From RGIG9060 sp052173655 (lineage in GTDB: Bacteria; Spirochaetota; Spirochaetia; Treponematales; Treponemataceae): a DNA stretch of 64,000 nt. The notes beneath the pieces are model-generated. The model had not been told where the DNA came from and searched no databases. It saw only the letters and a program-made list of their open reading frames with translations. Both the position numbers and the translations under genes were made by a program. This document shows positions 31,091 through 42,147 of this stretch, piece after piece. How positions within the stretch are numbered: the stretch's first letter is position 1; every line of letters begins with the position of its first letter. The DNA is taken from assembly GCA_052173655.1 (NCBI GenBank), contig JBQMYD010000006.1, positions 1-64,000 of the forward strand, written 5' to 3'.

Positions 31091-33977
31091 TTTTATTTCT
31101 TCTTAGCGTATGAGGAGGAATATAAACATTTTCCTCAGGAGCTACATCTTCTTCTTCAAAAGGTTCCGTTTCCGGTAACGGAGCAATGGTTCCCTTTTCA
31201 TTATCAAGCCGGATTGTAACAACACGACTTATACCGGATTCTTGCATTGTAACGCCAAGCAAAGTTGTAGAACCTGCAGCTGTTTTTTTATTGTGTGTAA
31301 TAATAATGTATTGACTTACATTTGCAAAATCGCGCAAGGTATTTATAAAACGAGTAACATTATTTTCATCAAGGGCAGCATCAATCTCATCCAAAAGACA
31401 AAACGGAGAAGGTCTAACCATATAGGTTGCAAACATAAGAGCTACCGCTGTCATTGTTTTTTCACCTCCTGAAAGAAGTGCTATATTTTCAAGCTTTTTT
31501 CCCGGCGGTTGAGCAAAAATATCAACTCCGGATTCAAGAACATTTTGAGGATCCAATAGTTTTAACTCTGCTCTTCCTCCTCCGAACAAACGACGGAACA
31601 TATTGTGAAAATTTTTCTTTATTTTGTTGTACGTTAAAAGGAAAAGCTCGGTAGCCTCTGCTCTTATTTCTTCAGTAATTCGTTTTAAATCATCTTTAGC
31701 TTTTTGAAGATCAGCAAGTTGATTTGAAAGAAACTCATATCTTTCTTTTGTTTCTGCAAATTCCTCCGGAGCCATAAAATTTACCCCACCTAAATCTTTT
31801 AACTTTTGTCGGGTATCGGCAAGTTTTTCACGCAAAACCGGAATTGGAGTATTAATTTCAAACATTCGCTGTTCAAATTCCATCAAATCACGACTGTGTG
31901 CTTCTTTAAAATTTTCTTTTAAATTACGAATTTCAACATCAGAAGCGGCAATTTCTCTATCGATTTTTTCAAATTGAATTTGTAAATGAGAAAGTTCTTC
32001 CGTTTTTTTTACGATTGAAGCCTGTTTTCCCGTAACATCTTTATTTTTGCTTGAAATTTCGTTTTGAAGATCTTCAAGTTCTTTACCTAATTTTTCACCT
32101 TGATACTGAATTGAAGCTATTTCACTTTCTATTTCCAATATCTGTTCATTCATTTGTTCAAGATGACGATTTTCCGTATAGATTTCATTATCTAAATCTT
32201 TTAACAAACCTTCTTGACTTGCCAAATCACGTTTTAGAAAACCTATGGAATGTTGTTTTGTTTCAATTTGTGCTTTCATTTGAACTTGATTTAGATTTAA
32301 TTTTTCAAGCGTTGCCTTATATTCGGTTATTTTTTTAGATAAATTTCCATTACTATCATGTAAATCTGCAATTTTCTTTTGATTTTCTTCGTAAACTGAT
32401 CGATTATCCAAAATTTTGTTGTCGATCGCACGTTTTTTTGTAATAATCCCCTCAGGTGATAAAAATTCATCAATAAAACCCGGAGAACTTTTTGAATATT
32501 CTTCAAAAGCAGATTTTAATTTTTTTAACAATTCTTCAAGTTCTAAAAATGAGGACAACGAGCTTTCAGTAATGCGGTTTATATCTTCATAGGAATGATT
32601 TGAAATTTTTGAAAAGTCTGTAAATAAATCTTTCCGTCCTTTAAAAATAATTTGAATTTGCGAAAGCAAATTATTTATCTCTTCTTCATTTTTTTTGCGG
32701 CTTACAGAAGAATATCCTACATCTTTTAATTTTGAATCCAACTCGGTAACAATATCTTCAGTGATAGATTGCAAATCTTTTTGCAAAATCTCCCGTTTTT
32801 CATTCAATTGCAAAATTGTAGTTTGAAGAACTGAAACGGATTTGTCATTTTCAGTTATCTGCCCGGAAGCGATTGAAATATTTTGTGTAAACTCTTCTAT
32901 ATTCTTTGCAATATCCGAAAGTTTACGATTTAAATCGTGAAGAGAACTTTCCGAATCTGCAATTTCTTCATTTAAATCTTCAATTCGTTCTTCTATTCCG
33001 GCTTTTCTGCCTTCCAATTGAATAACTTTATTTTTTATTTCTTTTTGACGTAAAGAAAAATCTTTTGCCTGCTCAGATTTAAAATTTTGTTCTTTTGCCA
33101 AAGATGCCAATTGAATTTGTAAATCAACTAATTTTTTTTGCATGGAGTTTACTTGATCCATGTGAGAAGCCACAGCAGCATTTATTTCATCGATTTGATT
33201 TTTTGCATCTTCTCTTTTTATGCCTATTTTTTTTAATTCGTTTACTTTTGTATCTTTATCTTGGGAAAAAGATTTTAAACGCAAGAGTTGAATATCAAGT
33301 TCATTATTAAATAATTCTTCCTTGAGCGAACGGTAGCAATTTGTTTTTTCCGCCTGAATTTTTAGCGAGTCATAAGATTTTTTTACTTCACCCAGGATAC
33401 CCTCCACCTGACGCATATTTTCTTCAGTACGGGCAAGAGTTCCCTCAGCTTCGGCACGTTTTACCTTAAATCTTGTAATTCCTGCAGCTTCTTCAAACAA
33501 ATATCTACGATCTTCCGGCTTGCTTGAAAGAATTTGATCTATTTTTCCCTGTTCCATTACAGAATAAGCAGCTTTACCTACACCGGTATCCCAAAAAAGT
33601 TCCCTTACATCTTTTAATTTTGCAATATTCCCGTTTATGTAATACTCGCTTTCTCCTGACCTGTAAAGACGCCGCTTTATGGAAATTTCGGAAAAATCAA
33701 TAGGAAGAAGTCCTTGTTCGTTGGCAATGGTAAGAGTAACTTCTGCAACGTTTAAAGCCTTGCGATTTTCCGTACCGCTGAAAATAACATCCTCCATTTT
33801 TTTTGCACGCAGATTCTTTGAGGTCTGCTCACCTAAAACCCATTTTACAGCATCTACAACATTACTTTTTCCGCAACCGTTCGGTCCCAGTAAAGCTGTA
33901 ACGCCGTTTGCAAATTCAATTCGAGTTCGATCGGCAAAAGATTTAAAACCAAAAACTTCAAGACTTTTTAGAAACAC
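31074..33977 (-). CDS. smc: Chromosome segregation protein SMC, short form lacking a recognisable hinge
   Basis: Protein of 967 residues. N-terminal head has MFLKSLEVFGFKSFADRTRIEF and Walker A GPNGCGKSNVVDAVKWVLGEQ; C-terminal head has signature LSGGEKTMTAVALMFA and Walker B PFCLLDEIDAALDENN. Between lie long coiled coils. The usual central hinge (about 150 residues, glycine-rich) is not recognisable; the midpoint contains only a short SSPGFIDEFLSPEGII break. Typical bacterial SMC is about 1180 residues. The frame is open to 34205, but the GTG at 33977 matches the conserved SMC N-terminus and has GGGG upstream. scpA and scpB are not in this window. Confidence 0.92.
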   Translation of the reverse strand: MFLKSLEVFGFKSFADRTRIEFANGVTALLGPNGCGKSNVVDAVKWVLGEQTSKNLRAKKMEDVIFSGTENRKALNVAEVTLTIANEQGLLPIDFSEISIKRRLYRSGESEYYINGNIAKLKDVRELFWDTGVGKAAYSVMEQGKIDQILSSKPEDRRYLFEEAAGITRFKVKRAEAEGTLARTEENMRQVEGILGEVKKSYDSLKIQAEKTNCYRSLKEELFNNELDIQLLRLKSFSQDKDTKVNELKKIGIKREDAKNQIDEINAAVASHMDQVNSMQKKLVDLQIQLASLAKEQNFKSEQAKDFSLRQKEIKNKVIQLEGRKAGIEERIEDLNEEIADSESSLHDLNRKLSDIAKNIEEFTQNISIASGQITENDKSVSVLQTTILQLNEKREILQKDLQSITEDIVTELDSKLKDVGYSSVSRKKNEEEINNLLSQIQIIFKGRKDLFTDFSKISNHSYEDINRITESSLSSFLELEELLKKLKSAFEEYSKSSPGFIDEFLSPEGIITKKRAIDNKILDNRSVYEENQKKIADLHDSNGNLSKKITEYKATLEKLNLNQVQMKAQIETKQHSIGFLKRDLASQEGLLKDLDNEIYTENRHLEQMNEQILEIESEIASIQYQGEKLGKELEDLQNEISSKNKDVTGKQASIVKKTEELSHLQIQFEKIDREIAASDVEIRNLKENFKEAHSRDLMEFEQRMFEINTPIPVLREKLADTRQKLKDLGGVNFMAPEEFAETKERYEFLSNQLADLQKAKDDLKRITEEIRAEATELFLLTYNKIKKNFHNMFRRLFGGGRAELKLLDPQNVLESGVDIFAQPPGKKLENIALLSGGEKTMTAVALMFATYMVRPSPFCLLDEIDAALDENNVTRFINTLRDFANVSQYIIITHNKKTAAGSTTLLGVTMQESGISRVVTIRLDNEKGTIAPLPETEPFEEEDVAPEENVYIPPHTLRRNKNVEQD

Positions 33978-34052
33978 AAAAAACCCCAATTTAAAATATA
34001 GTACTGAATATTCTACTAGGAAAATGCTTTCATAGTCAATTAAGTTGATATA

Positions 34053-34061
34053 TGATATAAT
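34053..34061 (+). promoter_or_regulatory. Extended -10 promoter of the A2M gene
   Basis: TGATATAAT (34053-34061) is a perfect extended -10; no good -35 is seen. Start predicted about 35 nt before ATG 34105. Confidence 0.5.
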
Positions 34062-34104
34062 TTTAAAAACTATAAAAAACAATAATTTTACAAGGAAATA
34101 AATT

Positions 34105-37100
34105 ATGAAATCGTATAAAAAAACAGTTGCCTTTATTTTTTTTGCATTTTCACTAACCTTTGTAACAAGCTGCTTTAACAAAAAAGAATTTTCAAGACAG
34201 AACATGTCAACGGAAGATCAAATTAACATTCAAACTATAAAAGTGGATTTTGAAGTTGAAACTCCATATATTTCTGAATTAAAAACGGAACAGGTGATTT
34301 TCTACCCACTCAACGTCTATTACTACGGTTCTGTAGCCAATCTTGAAATACTTGATAAGGACGTTAGCGACAAAATCTCTATAACTCCAAAAATCAAAGG
34401 CGATTGGAAATTTTCAGATCAATCAACGCTGACTTTCACCCCTCATGAACAATGGCAGGTTGGAACTTCGTACAAAGTTGATATCCTTGATAAAAATATT
34501 TTTGCAAGCCACATAATAACAAAATTAAAATTCGCTTTTAAAACAAAAACTTTTCAAATATATCCGAATAAATCTGAATTTGTTATAGATCAAGTTGATC
34601 CTGCACAAAAAAAAGCTGTTTTTACAATAAATGCAAATATTCCTGTAAACTTGAAATCCTTAGAAAACAGAATTTCCATAAAACAAAAAAAGGAATCCAA
34701 AGAATTAAAATTTTACATAACTGAAGATCCACTTTCCAATATGATTTTCATTACAACGGAAAATCTCCCGGTCCCGGATGAAAAAACCGAAATTGTTTTT
34801 ACAATAAAAAAAGGTGTTACTTCGTATCTTGGCGGAAACGAAGCAGGAAAAATAACATCGACATTGGAAATTCCGGGAGCTTTGAATTATGCAAGTATAA
34901 ATTCAAGCGAAATTGTAATTGTAAAAAAAGAAAATTTTGACTGTGAACAAGTTTTAATTATAGAAACTAAGGGCAAAGTAAAATTATCGGATATGATAAA
35001 AAACACTTCTATTTTTGCTTTACCGGTTAACATGATTTCAAGTTACCAAATGAAAGAAAATGAAAAAAAAGATTTTAATTGGGAAAATTTCAATCCTGCA
35101 AAAATAGAGGAATTTGAAATAATAAAAGAGGCCGAAAAAGTAAAATTTGAAAACTTGAACGAAGAAGAATACAGTTCAACTTTTAATTTTAAAATAGACA
35201 TTCCGGAAAACCGATTTATTTACATACACGTAAATAAGGAAACTCCGTTTTATGGAAATTATAAACTTGCCAAAGATTATTATGATATAAAAAAAGTTCC
35301 GGTTTTTGAAAAAGAACTTTCCATAATGTCAGAAGGAACTGTTCTTTCGCTAAATGAAAGTAAACAGTTGCCTATTTTTTCCAGAGGCATAAAAGAAGTT
35401 GAGTACTCGATTTCACGATTTGATACGGACAGGATAAATCATCTAGTTTCAATGTCAAACGGAGATATGAAAAATTTCGATTTTAAAAATAGTTATATAT
35501 TCAATGAAAACGACATTGCAGAAACAGTTGTAAAAACTTCAAAAATTTTGGATTACAGCAACAAAGAACTTTCATATTTTAGCTATAATTTTTCTGACGA
35601 TTTACTGAAAAAAGATTTTAAAGATAAATACTCCGGCTTGTTTTTATTTTCGGTAAAAGAAAAAACTAATGACTATTGGGCAAAAATTGATAAAAGACTG
35701 ATTCTTGTAACGGATTTAGGGCTTTACGTAAAGACTGCTTCAAACAAAGATAGACACTTTTTTGTTCAGTCGGTTTCTACAGGAAATCCGTTAGCAGAGG
35801 CACAGATAGAACTTATTGCCCGTAACGGAAAAACTTTGTTAACAACTTTTACTGATGAAAACGGTCATGCTTTTTTTTCAAGTAAACAAATAGATTCAGT
35901 AACAGTAAAAAAAAGAGTAAAAACACAGTACAATCCGGTTGCCTATGTTGTAAAAAAAGGCTCTGATATTTCATTTATGCCGTATTATGCAAAAGGAAGA
36001 ACTCTTGACTATTCAAATTACGATGTAGGAGGAATTTACGGAGCAGAAGATAATGATAGAATTTTTGCATATCTTTTTAGTGATAGAGGAATTTACAGGC
36101 CGGGAGATAAAGCATCGATTGGAATGATTTTTAAAGACGGCTTATGGAAGAAAAATTTAAAAAACACTCCAATTGAAGTTGCACTCGTAGATCCCAATGG
36201 ACAGGAAGTTCTTACAAAACAAATGCAAATAAGTGAAAACGGTTTTGAAGAAGTTAATTTTGAAATTCAACCTTATTCTTCTACAGGACACTATAATTTA
36301 AGCACTTATTTAATAAAAACCGATGAAGATGGAAAACCATACAGACACTACATAAACGGAATAACTTTAAAAATTGAAGAATTTTTACCGGATACCATGA
36401 ATATTTTATCCGCTTTTGAGCCTTTATCTCAAGCCGGCTGGACAAATCCTGAAAATTTAAAAGTTAATGTAATATTGAGAAATCTTTTTGGAACACCAGC
36501 AGTAGAAAATAAAGTAAGTGCAACTATGGAATTAAAACCATGCCTTCCCTACTTTGCAAAATATTCTCAGTTCATTTTTTCAGATCCTTATACAACGGAA
36601 AAAAATTCTTCATATAACGAAAACCTTGGAATAAAAATCACAGATGAACAAGGGAGGGCATCTTTTGATATAGACATAAGCAAATTTGAGAAATCCACAT
36701 ATGAGCTTGATCTATATATCGAAGGATTTGAGAAAGGAAGTGGAAGAAATGTTTCAACCCAAAATTCAATTTATGTTTCACCGTTAGAATACCTTATAGG
36801 CTACAAAAGTGATGGAGATCTGTCGTATATTTACAAAGATTCAAAACGCACACTTGATTTTATTGCCATTAATCCGCAGCTAAAATTGATTGATTTGAAT
36901 GAAGTTGAAATTTCAATCGAAGAAGAAAAATACGTTTCAAGTCTGGTAAAAGAACCGAATGGACTTTACAAATATCAATCAATTCAAAAAAAATATCCGA
37001 TATCTACAGAAAAAATTAATATTTCAAAAAATGGAAGCAAGTACATACTTCCAACTTCAAAAGACGGCGAATTTACGCTTACAATAAAAAACAAAGAAGG

Positions 37101-39768
37101 TCTTAACTTTAATACCATAAAATTCAGCGTAATTGGCAGCAAAAACGTTTCAAGAAGTTTAACTCGAACAGCAGAACTTAATCTTAAACTTGAAAAATCT
37201 GATTTACGCAAAGGAGAAGAAGCCAAAATATTTATTCAAGCTCCGTATGCAGGATCGGGATTAATCACAATAGAACGAGATAATGTTTATAAATGGAAAT
37301 GGTTTAAAATTTCTCAGACCGAAGACGGAATTGCATCCGGCATACAGACAATAACAATTCCTTATGAAATTGAAGGAAACGGGTATATAAGTGTGATGTT
37401 TGAAAGAAGTTCTACATCAAAAGAAATTTATATGAGTCCTTTTTGCTATGCAAGCATTCCATTTACGATAAACAAAGAAGACAGAACAAATCGTATAAAA
37501 CTAAATGTACCTGAAAAAATAAAACCTTCACAAGATTTGCCTATAACCTATTCATCCGACAAACCCGGAAAAGCTATAATTTTTTGTGTGGACAAGGGAA
37601 TACTTCAAGCTGCAAATTACAAAATGCCGGATCCAATAAGTTATTTTTTCCAAAAAAGAGCTTTAGAAGTAAAAACCGACTCTATAATGGATTTAATTTT
37701 ACCGGACTATCAAGTCGTAAAAAGCGTCGCCGCCAGTGGCGGAGGAATTTTTATGAAAAATAAAATGGCCAGAAATTTAAATCCATTTAAACGAAAAGAA
37801 AATAAGTCTGTAGTTTTTTGGTCAGGCATAGTAGATATAGATTCAAATAAACGCACATTAAATTACAAAGTTCCGCAATATTTTAATGGACAACTTGATA
37901 TTATGGCAGTAAGCGTTTCTCAAAATAATATTGGAACTGCAAACGAAAAAACAATCGTACAATCTAATTATGTTATACAAGCAAATTCTCCTACAGTAGC
38001 AAGCCCTAAAGATGAATTTGAAATTTCCTTAACCGTTACAAATAATAAAAAAGGAAGTGGAAATGCAAAAATTACTTTAAATGCAATTTGTTCAAAACAC
38101 TTTGAAATTTTATCAAACTCAAGTTTTGAACTTACAATACCGGAAGGAAAAGATGCTGTAGCAAAATTCAATGTAAAAACTTCGGATCAGTTAGGTAGTG
38201 CTCAAATTGAATTTATTGCAAAAGATAATGAAGAATCAACCAACTATACACAATACTTGAGCGTAAGACCGCCAATGCCGTATCAAGTAATGCTATCATG
38301 TGGATACTTGACAAAAGGCGATATTTCAATAAAAACAGACAAAAATTTATATGATGAATATGCTCAAAGAGAAATAAATCTTTCATATCTTCCGTTATCT
38401 ATTGCAAAAGGACTTAATTTTTATCTTCAAGAATATCCTTACGGTTGTTCTGAACAGATAACATCTGCCGCTTATCCTATGCTTTTTCCGGAGCTTTTAA
38501 AAGAAATGAATTTTGATGATGCAAAACGAAAAGAAATTGTAATGCGTACAATTTCAATTTTACAAACACGTGTCAAAGATGACGGCAACATAGGCTATTG
38601 GACATACAAATCTGAAAAAAATGAACTTTTAACTGCATATATTGGAGAATTTTTAACTCATGCAAAATCTTGTGCTTATCCTGTTCCGACCGGCTTTATG
38701 AATTCAACATTAAAAGCTTTAAGAGAAAATGCTCAAACTTCAGAAAATTACTATGCAAGAGCTTACTCGATTTATGTTTTAACTTTGAATGAAGAAATTA
38801 CCACGAGTTATATAGAAAAATTACAGGAAGACATGAAAAAAAATCACAAAGATTCGGATTATACAAAGATTTATCTTGCAGCAAGCTATTCTTTGATGAA
38901 ACAAAAAGAAAAAGCAGAAAAACTAATTAATTCTGTAGTCCCCAAAATAAATCCAAAAGATGACGATTGGTGTTTTATAAATAATCTTAGTATTATATCT
39001 GCATATTTGGAAATAAAAAGCAAATATTTTTCATCAAGTTTGGATAAAAATGTAAGTGAAAAATTAATCATGATTGCAGATGAAGTTGCAGGGGAAAATT
39101 ACGGTACTTTTTCTGCATGTGCAGCTTTAAAAGCTGTAAATCAATACATAAAAGTCATGCCGAATTCAATAAACGATAATTTATCCCTAAGTCAGACAAT
39201 TGCAGGAGAAACAAAGCCGATTCTACCTGTTCAAAGTAAAATTATGAGTGCAAGTTTTGACAAAAATGCCGAAAAAGTTTCCATAACCAACAAAGAAAAA
39301 CAACATCTGTTTTACCAACTAACGCAAGCCGGGTATGAAAAAGACTTACCTACAAAAGAACTGAAAAATAACATTGAAATAAACAAGGAATATCTTTCCA
39401 AAGACGGGAAAAAACTTTCAACTTTTGATGTAGGAGACTATGTTACTGTAAAAATATCTTTTAGGTTACTAAATGGTAAAAAACAAGTTGAAAATCTTAT
39501 CATTGCAGATTTATTACCGTCAGGATTCGAACCTGATATAGAATCAATCCGTAAAAACGGTACGGGAGACTGGAAAAGCGACTACATAGATATTAGAGAA
39601 GATAGAGTTCTGTTTTTTGGAACTGCGACCGACTCTTTGACAACTTTTTATTACCAAGTAAGAGCTATCAACAAGGGAAAATTTACGGTTCCTCCGGCTT
39701 ATGCACAAGCGATGTACGATAAAACAATTAAGGCTTTAAAACCTGTTGATTCTATTACAATTGAGTAA
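34105..39768 (+). CDS. Alpha-2-macroglobulin-family lipoprotein
   Basis: Large protein of 1887 residues with lipoprotein signal (LTFVTSC, Cys23). It carries MG domains, an FSDRGIYRPGDKASIGMIF segment typical of bacterial A2M, and the thioester motif YGCSEQ near 1450 followed by helical thioester-domain repeats and a C-terminal receptor-like beta domain. Bacterial A2Ms trap proteases in the periplasm via a Cys-Gln thioester; C and Q of CxEQ are present. Start follows AAGGAA. The next gene is pbpC, the known partner of A2M (yfhM) in proteobacteria; ten nt separate them. Confidence 0.92.
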   Translation: MKSYKKTVAFIFFAFSLTFVTSCFNKKEFSRQNMSTEDQINIQTIKVDFEVETPYISELKTEQVIFYPLNVYYYGSVANLEILDKDVSDKISITPKIKGDWKFSDQSTLTFTPHEQWQVGTSYKVDILDKNIFASHIITKLKFAFKTKTFQIYPNKSEFVIDQVDPAQKKAVFTINANIPVNLKSLENRISIKQKKESKELKFYITEDPLSNMIFITTENLPVPDEKTEIVFTIKKGVTSYLGGNEAGKITSTLEIPGALNYASINSSEIVIVKKENFDCEQVLIIETKGKVKLSDMIKNTSIFALPVNMISSYQMKENEKKDFNWENFNPAKIEEFEIIKEAEKVKFENLNEEEYSSTFNFKIDIPENRFIYIHVNKETPFYGNYKLAKDYYDIKKVPVFEKELSIMSEGTVLSLNESKQLPIFSRGIKEVEYSISRFDTDRINHLVSMSNGDMKNFDFKNSYIFNENDIAETVVKTSKILDYSNKELSYFSYNFSDDLLKKDFKDKYSGLFLFSVKEKTNDYWAKIDKRLILVTDLGLYVKTASNKDRHFFVQSVSTGNPLAEAQIELIARNGKTLLTTFTDENGHAFFSSKQIDSVTVKKRVKTQYNPVAYVVKKGSDISFMPYYAKGRTLDYSNYDVGGIYGAEDNDRIFAYLFSDRGIYRPGDKASIGMIFKDGLWKKNLKNTPIEVALVDPNGQEVLTKQMQISENGFEEVNFEIQPYSSTGHYNLSTYLIKTDEDGKPYRHYINGITLKIEEFLPDTMNILSAFEPLSQAGWTNPENLKVNVILRNLFGTPAVENKVSATMELKPCLPYFAKYSQFIFSDPYTTEKNSSYNENLGIKITDEQGRASFDIDISKFEKSTYELDLYIEGFEKGSGRNVSTQNSIYVSPLEYLIGYKSDGDLSYIYKDSKRTLDFIAINPQLKLIDLNEVEISIEEEKYVSSLVKEPNGLYKYQSIQKKYPISTEKINISKNGSKYILPTSKDGEFTLTIKNKEGLNFNTIKFSVIGSKNVSRSLTRTAELNLKLEKSDLRKGEEAKIFIQAPYAGSGLITIERDNVYKWKWFKISQTEDGIASGIQTITIPYEIEGNGYISVMFERSSTSKEIYMSPFCYASIPFTINKEDRTNRIKLNVPEKIKPSQDLPITYSSDKPGKAIIFCVDKGILQAANYKMPDPISYFFQKRALEVKTDSIMDLILPDYQVVKSVAASGGGIFMKNKMARNLNPFKRKENKSVVFWSGIVDIDSNKRTLNYKVPQYFNGQLDIMAVSVSQNNIGTANEKTIVQSNYVIQANSPTVASPKDEFEISLTVTNNKKGSGNAKITLNAICSKHFEILSNSSFELTIPEGKDAVAKFNVKTSDQLGSAQIEFIAKDNEESTNYTQYLSVRPPMPYQVMLSCGYLTKGDISIKTDKNLYDEYAQREINLSYLPLSIAKGLNFYLQEYPYGCSEQITSAAYPMLFPELLKEMNFDDAKRKEIVMRTISILQTRVKDDGNIGYWTYKSEKNELLTAYIGEFLTHAKSCAYPVPTGFMNSTLKALRENAQTSENYYARAYSIYVLTLNEEITTSYIEKLQEDMKKNHKDSDYTKIYLAASYSLMKQKEKAEKLINSVVPKINPKDDDWCFINNLSIISAYLEIKSKYFSSSLDKNVSEKLIMIADEVAGENYGTFSACAALKAVNQYIKVMPNSINDNLSLSQTIAGETKPILPVQSKIMSASFDKNAEKVSITNKEKQHLFYQLTQAGYEKDLPTKELKNNIEINKEYLSKDGKKLSTFDVGDYVTVKISFRLLNGKKQVENLIIADLLPSGFEPDIESIRKNGTGDWKSDYIDIREDRVLFFGTATDSLTTFYYQVRAINKGKFTVPPAYAQAMYDKTIKALKPVDSITIE

Positions 39769-39777
39769 ACATATAAA

Positions 39778-42147
39778 TTGAAAAAAAATTTAAAAAAACT
39801 TTTAATCGCCGTATTTATTTTTTCATTCTTTTTTACAATGGGTGGATTAATAATATACGGCAGGTTAAAAGGCGATATTTTTAAAGGAATTGAATTTTCT
39901 CCATCTTTTACCGACAGGGACGGAAAATTGCTTAATGTTTACTTAACTTGCGATGATAAGTACAGAATTTATAAACCGATAACAAAATATTCACCTGAAT
40001 TTTTAAACATGATTTTGCTACAAGAAGATCAATACTTTTTCAATCATCATGGAGTAAATCCTGTTTCAATTTGGAAAGCCTTTGTTCAAACCTACATACG
40101 TAAAGGAAAACGAATCGGAGGTTCTACAATTACGATGCAAGTTGCAAAAATCAAATACGGAATTTATACAAAAAAACTTACCGGAAAATTTGTTCAAATA
40201 ATTGCAGCCTTGTATTTGGAAACAATTTTTTCAAAACAACAAATTCTTGATTTTTATCTGAACATGGCACCCTGTGGAAAAAATCTTGAAGGTTTTGAAA
40301 GTGCCGCTTGGTTTTATTTTAACAAAACCGTTTCAAATTTGAATTTTACGGAAATAACAACCTTATGTGTTTTGCCTCAAAGCCCAAAAGAAAGAACACC
40401 TTCTGTTTCCAATTTTCCGCAAGAATTACAAGAAGCAAGAAAAAATTTATCCGAAAAATGGATAAAAGAACATAAAGAAGACGAAAACAAAAAAGTATTT
40501 TTTAAAATGAAACCCCAACTTATGTGTTCCATGCCTGACAGAGCAATTCATTATACAAGAATGCTTTCAGAACATTGCAAAAAAGAAACCTGTAAAACAA
40601 CCATAAGCTGTGAATTGCAAACAAAATGCGAAAATTTTTTAAAAAATTACATAGATAAAAATTCATACTTGGGAGTACACAACGGAGCTATTTTGCTTTA
40701 CGATCGGACTACAATGGAAGTTTTAGCAGCAATAGGCTCGTATGACTATTACAATAATGATATTGAAGGTCAGGTAAATGCATTGAATTCAAAACGCTCA
40801 CCTGGGTCTACACTTAAACCGTTTATTTACGCCTTAGCTTTGGAGCAAGGCATAATTCACTCACATACAATGTTAAAAGACACTCCCATAACATTCAGTG
40901 AATATGCTCCTGATAATTACGGTAGTGTCTTCAAAGGCCCTGTTTTTTCATGGTTTGCACTTACGGACAGTCGAAATATTCCTGCAATTTATCTTGCAAA
41001 TAAAATTCATAATCCGGATCTGTATGATTACATGAAAAAAAGCGGCATAACAAAGATGAAAAATAAGAATCACTATGGACTTTCACTAGTATTAGGCTCA
41101 GCGGAAGTTTCAATGATGGAATTAGCCTGCATGTACGGAGCCTTAGCAAACGGCGGAATTCAAAAAGACTTAAGATTATATTTCAAATCCGGAAAACAAA
41201 ATTCGTTTTCCGATCAAAAACAAATGCTTTCAAAAGAAAGTGCCTATGTAACACTAAAAATGCTTGAAAAAAATGTTTGCCCAATTGAAAATCGTCCCGG
41301 AGAAACAAAAAACATTCCCGTTGCATTTAAAACAGGAACTTCTGTAGGATTTAAAGATTGCTGGACTGTTGCAATTTTTGATAAATACATTATCACTGTA
41401 TGGTTGGGAAACTTTGACGGATTAGGAAACGATGCCTTTTTGGGAAGAATCATGGCAGCTCCACTTGCTTTTGCAATTGCAGATTCCATTCTTATCGAAA
41501 AAGGAGAAAGTAATTTCATAATGAATGTACCTGAAAATGTCAAAGAAATTGAAGTTTGCTCCGTTTCAGGAAGTATTCCAAATGAAAATTGTCCCCATAA
41601 GGAAAAATGTTTGTTTATTCCCGGAATTTCACCAATTTCAAAGTGCAAAATACACCGAAAAATAAACATAGATACAATTACAGGTTACAGGACGGATGAA
41701 AGCCCCGAAGAAAATGAATTTGTAAAAAGCGTTGTAAGAGAATTTTGGTCTGCAGATATTTTACAACTTTTTCAATCAGCAGGACTTCCTCGTCTTGTAC
41801 CACCGGACTATCCGCCTAAAAAAATGAACATAGATTTTATGAATCAAGGCTTTGCACCTCAAATTTTAAGTCCTATGTCAAATACAAAGTATATATATCG
41901 TACAGATGAATTCAGAAATAATCATATTGTTTTGCAGGCAAGCTGCGACAGCGACAGTGATGAAATTTTATGGTTTTGCGACGACAAGTTTATCACACGT
42001 ACAAAACCTTTGGAAAAATTTATTTATAACTGTGATCAAGGAAATTTTATGATAACAGCTATAGATTCAAAAGCAAGAAGTTCTTCAATAAATATAAATA
42101 TTCAATATAATTTTAATGTACTTGAACAAGACAATTCAGAACAGTAA
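39778..42147 (+). CDS. pbpC: Penicillin-binding protein 1C-type peptidoglycan synthase
   Basis: Bifunctional glycosyltransferase/transpeptidase of 789 residues. Membrane anchor at about 8-28; GT51 domain with LLQEDQYFFNHHGVNP and RIGGSTITMQVAK; transpeptidase with active-site SPGSTLKPF (STLK), SRN-like DSRN, and KTGTS; C-terminal PBP1C domain (about 690-780) beta-rich. Starts at TTG, with no good ribosome site and only 9 nt after the A2M stop, so coupling is likely. PbpC-A2M pairs are thought to repair and defend the cell wall after breach. Confidence 0.93.
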   Translation: MKKNLKKLLIAVFIFSFFFTMGGLIIYGRLKGDIFKGIEFSPSFTDRDGKLLNVYLTCDDKYRIYKPITKYSPEFLNMILLQEDQYFFNHHGVNPVSIWKAFVQTYIRKGKRIGGSTITMQVAKIKYGIYTKKLTGKFVQIIAALYLETIFSKQQILDFYLNMAPCGKNLEGFESAAWFYFNKTVSNLNFTEITTLCVLPQSPKERTPSVSNFPQELQEARKNLSEKWIKEHKEDENKKVFFKMKPQLMCSMPDRAIHYTRMLSEHCKKETCKTTISCELQTKCENFLKNYIDKNSYLGVHNGAILLYDRTTMEVLAAIGSYDYYNNDIEGQVNALNSKRSPGSTLKPFIYALALEQGIIHSHTMLKDTPITFSEYAPDNYGSVFKGPVFSWFALTDSRNIPAIYLANKIHNPDLYDYMKKSGITKMKNKNHYGLSLVLGSAEVSMMELACMYGALANGGIQKDLRLYFKSGKQNSFSDQKQMLSKESAYVTLKMLEKNVCPIENRPGETKNIPVAFKTGTSVGFKDCWTVAIFDKYIITVWLGNFDGLGNDAFLGRIMAAPLAFAIADSILIEKGESNFIMNVPENVKEIEVCSVSGSIPNENCPHKEKCLFIPGISPISKCKIHRKINIDTITGYRTDESPEENEFVKSVVREFWSADILQLFQSAGLPRLVPPDYPPKKMNIDFMNQGFAPQILSPMSNTKYIYRTDEFRNNHIVLQASCDSDSDEILWFCDDKFITRTKPLEKFIYNCDQGNFMITAIDSKARSSSININIQYNFNVLEQDNSEQ

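Noticed and set aside
33978..34205. N-terminal extension of SMC to 34205
   Set aside because: Hydrophobic low-complexity translation not found in SMC; the conserved N-terminus begins at GTG 33977.
39766..39780. Leaderless promoter for pbpC
   Set aside because: TATAAA touches the TTG start directly with no room for a transcription start; translational coupling to the A2M stop is simpler.
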